A model generated the notes under the pieces. The model saw only the letters and a list, made by a program, of their open reading frames with translations. It did not search any database and was not told the origin of the DNA. The translations under genes were made by a program, and so were the position numbers. Below are positions 1-10,911 of a stretch of 64,000 nt of DNA, piece after piece (position 1 is the first letter of the stretch; each line of letters starts with the position of its first letter). This DNA is from Phoronis australis (taxonomy: Eukaryota > Phoronida > Phoronidae). The stretch spans positions 209,394 to 273,393 of the forward strand of contig NMRA01000404.1 of the NCBI GenBank assembly GCA_002633005.1, written 5' to 3'.

Positions 1-385
1 ACACACATATTGCACTGGAATTGTTGCTGGGTTTCGGTTAGATACTCTCAAATATCTGAGCGTACTTTAACAAACATAGGGTAGGTGAAGTGCAAAGGAA
101 TGTATACACCTATGTTAGAACTTGCCAATATGTGCAATTTAAATTAAATAGCAGATGGCAGGAATTGAAATCTAAGTCAAATTTGGTTAGATCCTAAAAC
201 AGCTGTTCGGTGTGTGTTATTCATAAGTTCTCGAATTACCCAGGAATCTCTTGTGCATGGTAGGTGTATGTTGGGGACCTACTTTTTGTGTAATGAATGT
301 TTCTAATGTATTCCTGTAGGTGGAGCTGAATGTTTCTAATGTATTCCTGTAGGTGAAGCTGAATGTTTCTAATGTATTCCTGTAG
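1..385 (+). other. Intron of the SMARCA4-like gene (5' part of gene outside window)
   Basis: AT-rich sequence with no coding potential that I can see. It is read as intron because it ends in a 3' splice site directly followed by conserved SWI/SNF ATPase coding sequence at 386. The last 100 bases are a tandem triplication of that splice site, listed separately. Confidence 0.7.
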
Positions 386-392
386 GTGGAGC
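293..392 (+). repeat. 33-bp tandem triplication of a 3' splice site
   Basis: A 33-bp unit containing TTCCTGTAG|GTGGAGCTGAAT occurs three times in a row; one copy has GTGAAG in place of GTGGAG. Only the last copy continues into conserved protein (VELNQEET), so the last AG at 384-385 is taken as the acceptor. Each upstream copy carries an intact acceptor and the first four codons of the exon. Because 33 is divisible by 3, splicing at an upstream copy would stay in frame but read VELNVSNVFL followed by a TAG stop. Confidence 0.85.
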
Positions 393-3300
393 TGAATCAG
401 GAAGAGACGCTTCTCATCATCCGTCGTCTACACAAAGTGCTGCGTCCATTCTTGTTGAGGCGTTTGAAAAAGGAGGTGGAATCACAACTCCCTGAGAAGG
501 TAATATTTATATTTCTGCGAATGAACTGTTCACATGGAGCAGATTTCACTTACACACATGGTGTTTTCATGACCCCTTAGGCAAGACTAAACCATTTCAT
601 AACCGGCATCAGTTTGAATAACAATGCATAATGCATCAAACTGTTTCTCAAAATGTGGACATGTTATATCCGACTGTTACCACCTCACTGCAGTTGTGAG
701 CCTGTCTGTTAAGGCTTTGGCATAACTTACACGTCGTGTCGTCATGTAGCTTGCGGTATCTGATAGTGTCGTTACCTGTCTATAATTTCTGTGGCTTGAA
801 ATGGGATAACAGCAAGTCTCTGTTATATTCTACCACTCAAGTACTATCTGTGACTATATGTGAACATAAACTTCATTTCAGGTTGAGTATGTGATCAAGT
901 GTGACATGTCATGTCTACAGAGACTGCTGTATTCACACATGCAGAGTAAGGGAGTCATGCTTACTGATGGCTCTGAGAAGGATAAGAAGGTGTGTACTAG
1001 CTTTACTTTTTTAGTCCAGTTTCTTTGTAGCAAGATCACAAATTTTCTTTATAACTTTTGTTATAGACAATAAAAGTGGGTTTGTGACAGTGGTAGGTCT
1101 TGGGTGTTAAAAGGGGAAGACAAATATTTGTGACAGCCCTTAAATGAGAATGCTAGTCCTGTTTCTTTCCATTTTTTGGAGAGGTCCCTGTCCCACAAAT
1201 CTGTCTGTGTACTCGGGGTTCCTGGTCCCCAAATCTGTCTGCGTGATTTAAGCGATACCAGTCTGCCAGTACCTGTTCATAATTGTAATTAACATTGAAC
1301 TTAATGACACAGTACGGAACTCAAACATAAGTAATACATGGCACATGTAGTACAACAATTGTCACTGCACCACTGTGTTGCTACTGTGTACTGAAGCACA
1401 TTTTATCAAGGTGCAAGTCTGTCTTGATCAATATTTAAGGCTATGTTGACTTGTAAATGCTTTTTTGTTATTGACGAATCGTATGATTTTTTATGTTTTT
1501 GCCATAGAATAGTTCTTTAGATCTTGGTAAACATCTCAATATCCTTTATTTCTTATCAATAAGCAGTCCTTGAAGTATTGTTTGTGTCCCCTTGCCCCCT
1601 CTAATTCCTCTAAGATTGGTGGGCTGGTTGGTAAAATATTTTGTTCATTGTCGAGGTTCACTAAGTTTTGTTGCAAAACTTAATTCTTGCGACAGATTGC
1701 GAATAAAACTGTTCTGGTGCATATCCGTATGCTGGAAGTGTATTCTATGTTATGCTCATACTAGAAGTTCATATTTACCCTGTCGGTGTGTACATTGTAG
1801 GGCCGAGGTGGCACCAAGACTCTGATGAACACTATAATGCAGCTGAGGAAGATCTGTAACCATCCGTTCATCTTCCCTCACATTGAGGAGGCCTTTGCAG
1901 AGTTCAGTGGACAGGGTGGCGTTGTCTCTGGGTAAGGATGTGCACAGTGAAGGAGTGCTTGTGTGTCGTCTCTGGGTAGGACTGTGCACAGTGAAGGAGT
2001 GCTTGTGTGTCGTCTCTGGGTAGGGCTGTGCACAGTGAAGGAGTGCTTGTGTGTCGTCTCTGGGTAGGGCTGTGCACAGTGAAGGAGTGTTTGTGTGTGT
2101 CATGGTTGACAATAGAATATTTTAGTTTTTTGTTACAGACACTGTTTATGCTTCATTTTAGTTAAAAACTTCGCAAAGTGGGTTTTAACGCAAATTAGTT
2201 CAGCAGAAACTTGATAGTCATTCAACACATCCTCAAATATTTTCAGACTTAACTGAATTTATTATGAATTTTTTAGTTTTAAATTATTTTCGTAGCTCAT
2301 CACCACCGCAAATGGCCGCCTGTCTTATGTATTGTGGTTACTCACTCAGCTGCTGCCATATGCATGTGCCATATGCATGCAATGTAGTTTCCAGCGAAAC
2401 CCCCCATTTTTTAAAAAACCTTCAAAATCAATAGTATAATATGGCAAACGTGTACAGGACTGAAAGTTATGAAATGTTTTTATCTTAGTAATATCGCCAA
2501 ATTTGCTGTATTCTAAGCTTTAATTTGAATATAAAGAATAATATTATCTTTATTTAAAATTTATTATAAAAGTACTTACTATGAGCCATGAATAGCCTAG
2601 TGATTAACCTTTGACCTTACATTCACTGCTGGATGTTTCAGCCATGCTCTACACTCCTAATCGACTTAAAGCTTGTTCTTTTAAAGAAAATGACTATAAA
2701 TAGTGTTTACATAATGGAGCCTCGTTATTTGACTTTATGACTGGTTTCCAGTGCTGACCTGTGGCGAGTGTCTGGCAAGTTTGAACTGATGGATCGTATC
2801 CTGCCCAAGCTGAAGTTCTTTAACCATCGCTGCCTCATCTTTTGCCAGATGACCTCGCTCATGAGTATACTAGAGGACTACTTTCTCAGTAAAGGTAAGT
2901 CCCAACAACACCTGAGGGGCCCGTAAAAATGCCCCAGTGGCCCGTGAAACAAAACTCAGGTGTCCGTGAAGCAACACTCCGGTGGCCTGTGAAACAGCAC
3001 CCCAGGGACCTGTGAAACAACACTCCAGGGGCCATGAAAACAACATCCCAGGGGCACGTGAAACAACACCCCAGGTGCCTGTGAAACAAGAAGTACTCAC
3101 TTGATGCACCAGTTGTGTTGACGGGGCTTTACATTCATCTAAAACAAACTCATCTTCTCACAGCACCAAATTTGTAATCTGTTTCTAGATTTACGTCTAC
3201 GTTGATTTTTTTAAAATCCCCCTGTAAGCTTGTGAAGTCTAGTTGAGAGAAAGGTAAATGAAGGAAGGACTTGAAGTCTTATCAAGTGTGAACAGCTTTC

Positions 3301-6300
3301 TTGTCTGTCTGTGCGCATGCATTGATACCTTGTGTTCTTAAATTTGCTTATCAACAATTAACAAAACATTCTTGCTCTTGTAGGTCATAAGTATCTCCGT
3401 CTGGACGGTACAACCAAGTCAGAGGACCGTGGCGCCATGCTAAAGTTGTTCAACGTATCCAACTCTGAGTACTTTATCTTTCTCCTCAGTACACGAGCAG
3501 GTGGCCTGGGACTCAACCTGCAGGCTGCTGACACTGTCATCATCTTTGACTCGGACTGGAATCCTCACCAGGTGGGGCTATAGAATCAGTGTTCTATACT
3601 GGCTCTGTGGAATAGAGTAGACATGAGTCCTTCAGACGTCAGGCACTTCAAGATTCTAATATGTTGCAAATCTAATCAATAAGACTTCATTTTGAACATT
3701 CTTTGTGACAATGGAGCAGCGTCATTATGTCAAGTGCAGAGTTCACAGTAAATGTTGTGTGAAGAAGTTGTTTGGTTCTAATAGAAGGCTGCACTTGTCA
3801 TCCTCATTAGAAATATTCAAATTAATCCTTCATTGCATCATCTCCAACAGGACATGCAAGCCCAGGACCGCGCTCATCGTATTGGTCAGAAGAACGAGGT
3901 GCGTGTGTTGCGTTTGATGACAGTCAACTCCATCGAGGAGAGGATTCAAGCGGCGGCCCGCTATAAGTTGAATGTGGACGAGAAGGTTATTCAGGCAGGA
4001 ATGTTCGATCAGAAGTCGACGGTGTCCGAGCGCCGACAGTTCCTACAAGCCATTCTACTACAAGAACAGGAAGGAGACGAGGTAAGACGGGGTGGAACTA
4101 AGTTACTCTTCAAACATTGAACATTACGTAAAGTTGTCTTTACAGTGGACTCTACTGGTACTCACTGTAGTTCTTATCTTGCTGTTTGTCTTTACTTTAT
4201 AGGAGGAGGATGAGATTCCTGATGATGAGACTATTAACCAGATGTTGGCCAGGACTGAGGATGAGTTTGACCAGTATCAGGTCAGTATTGCTAAAACTGT
4301 GTTGTACTGGTTGAGTTATGTCATATTGTGAGTTGCCTGCTGACAACACTATTAACCAGATGTTGGCCAGGACTGAGGATGAGTTTGACCAGTATCAAGT
4401 CAGTATTGCTAAAACTGTGTTGTACTGGTTGAGTTATGTCATATTGTGAGGCCTGCTGACAACACTATCAACCAGATGTTAGCCAAGTCTGACAATGGTT
4501 TTAACCAGTACCAGCCATTATTGTGTTGTAATGGTCAACTAATGCGTTATGGTGACATTGACATGCATTTTTCCAACTTCTTTATTCATTTGTGTCAGCA
4601 CGCAGTGAAGCTCCTATAAGTTGGACTTATCAAATCTTCAAAACTCTGACAAGTGTCACAGCACAGTTCTAGTTGATACAACCCTTTACATAACTCACTT
4701 TTCCCCCACTAGGAGGCAGTCTGCTGCTGTGGCTGTGCCCACTTTTTCAGGTTGCATAGTAACTAGTTATTAGCCTTCATTTTGGAGATGGTGGTGCCAT
4801 CTCTTGTTTTAGCTGTCGTGTAATAATGTAATCTATGCTTTCCGTTTTCAGCGTATGGACTTGGAACGCCGCCGTGTCGAAGCTCGTGATCCTAAACGTA
4901 AGCCTCGCCTATTGGAAGAAGATGAATTACCTAATTGGCTGGTTAAGGATGAAAAGGAGGCGAGTATTGTGACCTTGGTGTATCATTCATTTTAAACACT
5001 TCTGGACTTTGAAGCTTGACTCATGTTCTTGAAAAGACTGTCGAACTGTGTTACAACAAATATTCCCTGAACCTTCCTGTAATATTCATCAGGGCTTGGA
5101 ATTACCAATGACAAAAAACGCGGAAACTTTGAAACTTTTACTGCCCAAATCATGCCCGATAAACACCCTTGAAATGGTCTATGTGAACCTTTCCCCGACA
5201 AAAATCGGGAGGACTAAAAAAAATAATAAAAAAAAATAAAAAAAACGTTACCACCATCAGTAGCATACGTCTGCGTCCTTTTAGCTCGCCCGTCCACTCC
5301 CAACCCACACATTTTTGGCTGCAGAGCGGTAGTATCTGTCGCTGCGCTTAACAATAACACGAGACGCCATTGAAACTCCCACCACGCTGTCCCAGATGCC
5401 CCGGCAATGTTGACAATTTACGTTCCTCTGAAACATAAAGAGCAACTTCCGCTTTTCGAGGTGAACGTCGTCTGCAACGCCGCGGAAATTTTATATCAAA
5501 TCCTATTTTTTTACGCGGAAATATTATAAAAAAAGCGGAAAGCACATTTGAAAAAAGCCGAAATCCGCGTTTCCGCGGAAAATTCCAAGCCCTGATTCAT
5601 TGTAAGCGAAGTTTGCTGTAGTTAAATCAAGTTGTATGTAGTTGGAGTTGTCTTGACACTTGTAGAATGGAATATAACATGGTGCAGGTTTGTTATATAA
5701 TAGTGTAGTCTAAAGTCAGCTTTGTCACTCTTGTTGAGCGATGACTTTGGAACAAATTAAAGATTTAGTGAAATGAGGGTTACTGTATGCGTAGGTATTG
5801 GTTGTTTTTGATTCATTTCACAACTTGTTTTTGCAGTTAATTTGGCACTCATATTTTTGTTGCCATGGAGTTAATATAATCATACAGTAAAATATTGTAT
5901 AAAATTCACCCTTAGTCTCCAGTATAAAATACAGATATATAACTCCTCATCTCTCTACACACCTGGCAAAGCATGGTACTTGCTTGAAAGTTAGTGATAA
6001 AGGCATGTTGTGTATTATACATTCGTTTTACCAGTCTCCACCACATTTATTGGTCAGAATATTTCACATTTATCAAGCCGTTAGAAAAAATAAATGTCAC
6101 ATGTTGATGAAGTAACATTCACTCTCAGATTGACCATTTAACTCCTGTCCATTTAAGTAACAGTGATGTCCAATTCACTCTCAGATTGACCATTTAAGTC
6201 ATGTCCATTTAAGTAACAGTGATGTCCATCTTCAGGTTGAACGCTTGACTCATGAAGAAGAGGAAGAGAAATACTTTGGACGCGGCTCTCGCAAACGAAC

Positions 6301-9300
6301 AGAGGTCGACTACTCCGACGCTCTTACTGAGAAACAATGGTTGAAGGTAACTTGGCTGCTATACACGAATGCATTCATTTGATTGACATTTAGTTTTACA
6401 TGAAATGTGTTTTATGTAATTGTGTTTTCTGGTTTTCTACTGAATGTTCTGTGATCTCTGACTGGAGCACTAGCAGGCCTATCAGTCTCGGTCCACATCA
6501 TTACCAATAATTGTGTTGTGCCCACAATTCAATGTCCAATGATTGATCCCGTCATATTGAAGTGGACACTATTCTCCTATTGCTTGCCTTGACATATATT
6601 AGTGATCAGGTTCCAGTAAAACTGAGATGGCAAGTTTCATTTTGTGTTTAAAAAGAAGCATGCAAACCTTCAGAACTTACAAATGTAAATAAAAAATTTT
6701 TTGAACAGTGAAGTGAAGAGCAAAGCAGTATGTCTTTCAGGGGTGATGCCTTTTGTAAACTGTGGTTTGAAGCTCCGATAAAATCAGAATAAGAAATGAG
6801 TGAAGTTGAGCCTTACTGTAGGCAGTGGGACAACACTTATCTGGGCAATTATTTCATCAAAATGTTTTCTGTGTTCAGATGGGTCTGCAATGACGTACAA
6901 AGAAACACAGATGCTCGACGCATCTATAAATATAATATGCTTGTTTTTGGATAGAAAAATGAAATTTCCTTCTCAATGTTATCAAGACTGTTGTCAAGTT
7001 GTGCAAAAAATTTACAGAATGTCATAAACTTGTTTTTAAGTCATTGAATTTGTAATGGTGAGTTGCTCAATGTTATATGTGGTAACTTGCAGGCTATTGA
7101 GGAGGGAACCCTCGACGAGTTGGAAGAAGAAACTCCGAAGAAGGTGAAGAAGAAGCGCATTAAGCAAGATGAAGAAGACAGTGAAGAGCCACCAAAGAAG
7201 AAGAGACGGGGCCGACCTCCTGCGGAGAAGATGACACCCAATCCCAAGAAGTTGACAAAGATGATGAGGAAGTTGATTTCTGTAGTCATTGCATACAAGG
7301 ACAGGTGAGTGGGGCCAGTTAAAGGGCTTGATTATTGGCCAGTCATTTAATACACTTTGTCCAACCAACTTTCAAAAAATATTGCTTTATCAAAGTTATG
7401 GTGAAATAATTAACCATTGGTATAAAAGTATGCAAATTTTTTTGTTTCAGTGATGACCGTGTGCTTAGTGAAGCCTTTCTGGAATTGCCGTCTCGCAAGA
7501 AGCTGCCCGACTACTATGAAGTTATTAAAAAGGCAGTGGACTTCAAGAAAATTAAAGTAAGGGTGTTGAGGTCTCTTTTCCGATGTCTTGCTAACTTTGT
7601 GTTGTGTGTTAAATGTGTTGTTTTGGTGATCTTGCCTAAGGTTGGCTTGTTGACATGATGATTTATGGCAAGACAAGCAGCTATGTTAGTGTAACTACTG
7701 TAGGCAAAACAGTTTGGACAAATTAAAGTTGAAGGGATAACTTTAAGGTGGCTTTTGAGCTTTATTTCTTATTTGTGATTGGTAATTATTACTCTTAAAT
7801 TTTGATTTTTGCAGCAACGCATTGAAGAGCACAGATATCGCAGTCTTGACGATTTAGAAAAGGATATGATGCTGCTTTGTAAGAACGCTCAGCGATACAA
7901 TATAGAAGGATCATTGGTAAGTCTTGCGTTACGTTAAAGCAATAATATGTGTCAAAATATTCGTCAAGGATGACTAATGCTTCACACCAAACGTCTAAGT
8001 GCGTCCCAAGGTCTTGACGAGACAGGCCAGACTGTCAGCACTGAGGTCATTATGACAGCTTCGCTGTTCACTGTTTATTGCATAGTGTACCTGAAGTTGT
8101 AGGTTGTATGTGTTCAAATAAGCCACAGGCAATTTTGTGCTACATTGCTGACTTTACTAATGTAAGACCTAAATACAGAACCAGTTGTGTATGAATTCTA
8201 AAACACCTGGAAATATACAAGACTACATTATGACACCCATTTCGTCCACAATTCTCGCAGATTTTTAATTTTAAATCGATTGCTTCCTGGTGAGGTGCTT
8301 GATCTTGGTTTGAGACAGTTCAGCAAAATAATTTTGACCATAGATCCAATCTCCCAGGAGATGAAGAGTCTCTTGCTATCAATATCAGGAGTCAGTTGTG
8401 TTTATCAGTATGCTATAATCATGTATTTCAGATTTTTGAGGACTCCATTGTACTCCAGTCAGTGTTCACGAATGCTCGTGAGAGACTGGAAAATGATGGG
8501 AACCTGCCAACACCTAGCAACAGTGACAGCGAGGACCAGAATGACGATGGTGACGGCGATGACGATGAGGACTCTTCGATGAAAATGAAAATAAAATTAA
8601 GCAGAGAAAGTGGGAGGAAGGTGAGACGAGCACATTTCTCAGGTCACAGTTAATGAGCCAATAAACTTGTCCTTTTTGTCCAATAATTTTTTATTTTAGC
8701 CACTTACTGATATTAAATTAGATCCTCTTGTTCCTTTCTCAAATCAGGAAAGAATTAATCTTTGACTTGGAAAAAACTGGCAGGCTCATGAAGAGGCTTG
8801 TCATGATGGGTTAGTTCCAGATGCCAAGGTAAACAGGCCGTCAGGAATTCTTGGAAAATTTATTGTTACCAATTTCAATTCAAAGGATAAGAAAGCAACA
8901 TTTGACTTTGGAAGAGGAAATACACTTGTGAAGAAAATTGCTATTGTCAAGACCAGAACATGTCGGCTTTATTGTTTTTTGCCGTCGAGTCGTGTGGATT
9001 TTAGGAGTTGGTTGAATTAATTAAAAAAATCATATCCCTTGTGCCCGTCTTTATTTTGAATTTCCTTCAGCACGACTGGTTTGCTGCAACGTCTGGTCAG
9101 TGAACATGTTAACAGTGCCTTACATGGTTAATATTTCTTGTCACAGTTTGTATCTCACTTTATTTCAGGAGAAGAGTAGTCGTAAGCGCAAGTCTATCAA
9201 GCCACGACCAGTCATAAGTGATGACGACACGGAAGAGGATGAAGTGGTGCGTATTACTGACATTTAGGTGGACATGTTACTGTGACAGTGTTGGGTGGAT

Positions 9301-10004
9301 ACGTCACCATGGCACTGTTGGGTGGAGTGATTACCATGGCACTGTTGGGTGGAGTGATTACCGTGACACTGTGGGGTGGACACGTCACCATGACAGTTGG
9401 GTGGACAGGTCACTGTAACAGTGTTGGGTGGACACATTACCGTGACGCTGTTGGGTGGATGTGCCAAGACAGTACTTTATTTTTTGACATGTTCACTCTG
9501 GCGTTGCTTCAGATCAATTTCAGACACATGTTAACTTGTCGTGTTTAAAGGTTCCTAAATATTGCTATACATAATTAACATACTGATTTTGTTACAATAA
9601 ACCATGATGCACATTATGCCTTAGCTTGGCTAGAGAATTCTGTAGGCTTTTATTTAATATACTTAACTGCAATACACAAATGCAATGTGATAAAAAGTAA
9701 AGATAATTTCATGAAGTGCCTTGTAATGTTTTATGGACATCCTGTACATTTGATTGTAAGTCTTCATTTCCACTTCCACGAAACTGCTGCCCTTAAAACA
9801 GTGGTATGCTTGGGCCTTAGCTGGGTATATGATAAATGATGAAGTGGTCTCTTGCTGCAGTATTCCTTAATAATGACTTCATCATGACTAACCTTGACCT
9901 TAACATTGTGTTGCTAGGATACAGATGAAGACAGTGAGATAACAGGATCACACACATCCTCGCGCGTGTCCTCACCTGCTCCAGGATCTAGCAAAAGAAA
10001 ATAA
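386..10004 (+). CDS. SMARCA4: SWI/SNF chromatin-remodelling ATPase, BRG1/BRM (3' portion, 16 exons)
   Basis: Catalytic ATPase of BAF/SWI-SNF complexes, which uses ATP to move nucleosomes in the nucleus. Exons: 386-499, 882-989, 1801-1931, 2752-2894, 3384-3571, 3851-4081, 4203-4280, 4852-4959, 6236-6346, 7093-7304, 7451-7556, 7815-7916, 8432-8620, 9169-9246, 9918-10004 (stop TAA); exon phases agree at every junction. The C-terminal helicase lobe shows [12 protein letters not shown] (motif V) and [11 protein letters not shown] (motif VI). It is followed by a SnAC-like stretch ([11 protein letters not shown]) and [14 protein letters not shown] basic/acidic linker with a GRPPA AT-hook-like motif comes next, then a bromodomain (about 7451-8480) with the AQRYN acetyl-lysine asparagine, and an acidic tail. 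Vertebrates have two paralogues, SMARCA2 and SMARCA4; an invertebrate single copy is co-orthologous to both. One intron (4960-6235) has a GC donor. The 5' ATPase lobe, HSA and QLQ regions lie upstream of the window. Confidence 0.97.
1921..2105 (+). repeat. 44-bp minisatellite that copies the exon 5' splice site
   Basis: Four units of 44 bp begin in the last codons of the exon ending at 1931. Each contains TCTCTGG|GTA, so donor-like sites recur at 1932, 1976, 2020 and 2064. The first (GTAAGG) is closest to consensus and fits the reading frame (GG completed by T of the next exon). The later ones read GTAGGA or GTAGGG. Use of a downstream donor would add 44 nt and shift the frame. Confidence 0.85.
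2905..3090 (+). repeat. About 24-bp tandem array just inside an intron
   Basis: Roughly seven degenerate units of the form CAGGGGCCTGTGAAACAACACC start about ten bases after the donor at 2895. Long minus-strand reading frames here are by-products of the repeat. Confidence 0.75.
4229..4530 (+). repeat. Tandem duplication of a SMARCA4 exon with intron flank (exon relics)
   Basis: The exon at 4203-4280 plus downstream intron is repeated as a roughly 116-bp unit. Copy 2 (about 4345-4455) keeps the exon text ACTATTAACCAGATG through CAGTATCA, but its donor junction is CAAGTCAGT instead of CAGGTCAGT, and the copy lacks the upstream GAGGAGGATGAG and acceptor. Copy 3 (about 4461-4520) is more diverged. 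The first copy is taken as the functional exon because it has both splice sites and the full conserved sequence. Confidence 0.85.
5090..5594. mobile_element. Non-autonomous hAT-like MITE, 505 bp
   Basis: Ends are inverted: CAGGGCTTGGAATT at the left and AATTCCAAGCCCTG at the right. The flanks share ATTCAT directly outside both ends, a probable target-site duplication. The interior has repeated CGCGGAAA subterminal motifs and no transposase frame. CAGGG-type termini are usual for hAT elements. It sits in the GC-AG intron of the SMARCA4-like gene. Confidence 0.75.
6116..6230 (+). repeat. Two tandem copies of a 56-bp unit before an acceptor
   Basis: ATTCACTCTCAGATTGACC through AACAGTGATGTCCA is present twice with few changes, ending six bases before the acceptor of the exon at 6236. 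Confidence 0.8.
9262..9470 (+). repeat. 27-28-bp minisatellite beginning shortly after a donor
   Basis: About eight units of GTTGGGTGGANNNNTNACCATGGCACT type begin roughly 16 bases after the exon end at 9246. Reading frames on both strands here are repeat artefacts. Confidence 0.8.
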
Positions 10005-10600
10005 GCATGGCACTTGACAGGATACACTTATAAAGCAAAAAGCTGTTTCTGTCATCTGTAAAATGGGAATATTATTGGCCTAGCTTCACATTCACTGTAC
10101 CACTGACTTTAATGTCCCGTTGTCACTAGGATAGTTATGTACTTGCCCTACATGTATCCATTGAAACCTCATTATGACATACATCATTGTATTTTCAAAA
10201 ATCTGTAGTTGTAAGGATAGTTTATTGTAACCACTGTGGACTCAACATTAAGTAAAATCGGGACTTCGAAGGTTTTTGAGCAATATCGCTGTTAGCGTTC
10301 GAAGCAGTTTATGCATTTACATGGTTCGACTGTACAGCTTAGGGCTCCAGTTGTGGCTTGCTGGTTCTATTTTTCTACTGAATCAAATTTGTTTAATCCG
10401 AAGGATTCCTTACTTGAAACAGGTCTTTGTTGTATTTAGTTGTTGCGTTAGTAGACATGACTGTTTAGATGGTATTACACTTGTATGCTCGTACTTTTGT
10501 GTAGTTGTAATTAATGTAACAAGTGTACGGTACAAAACAACTTGTCTTTTTACTTGACACGTTCACATTATGAACCACTTGGTAACTTGTTACAAACACA

Positions 10601-10606
10601 AATAAA
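10601..10606 (+). other. Probable polyadenylation signal of the SMARCA4-like gene
   Basis: AATAAA lies about 600 bases after the TAA at 10002-10004 and 300 bases before the converging CCDC152 stop codon. The two genes are therefore tail-to-tail with little space between them. Confidence 0.5.
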
Positions 10607-10911
10607 GGGCTTCAAACTAACACTTGCCAAACAGTTGGAAACTAAAAACACATGACAAGCCGTGTGACTATACATCTTGGAACTCTATGAAAGTGTCTTA
10701 AAGCAAGTGGTGGGTTTTTTCTGTTTTGTCTTGTGGTTTTTGCATTTTTCCATTTCACACGGTTGGCTGTGGAAATAATACGTTTTTACTAATTCATAGT
10801 AGAACAAGTTAGAAGCAATGTTGGTAATCAATCATGTTCACAATGCTGACACATCACTCTGAATATCTTGGTAGAAAAACATTACAACACACAGTGAAGT
10901 GTAATACTCTA

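Noticed and set aside
1756-2112. 118-codon minus-strand frame rich in His/Thr/Pro
   Set aside because: Antisense of a real exon plus the 44-bp minisatellite.
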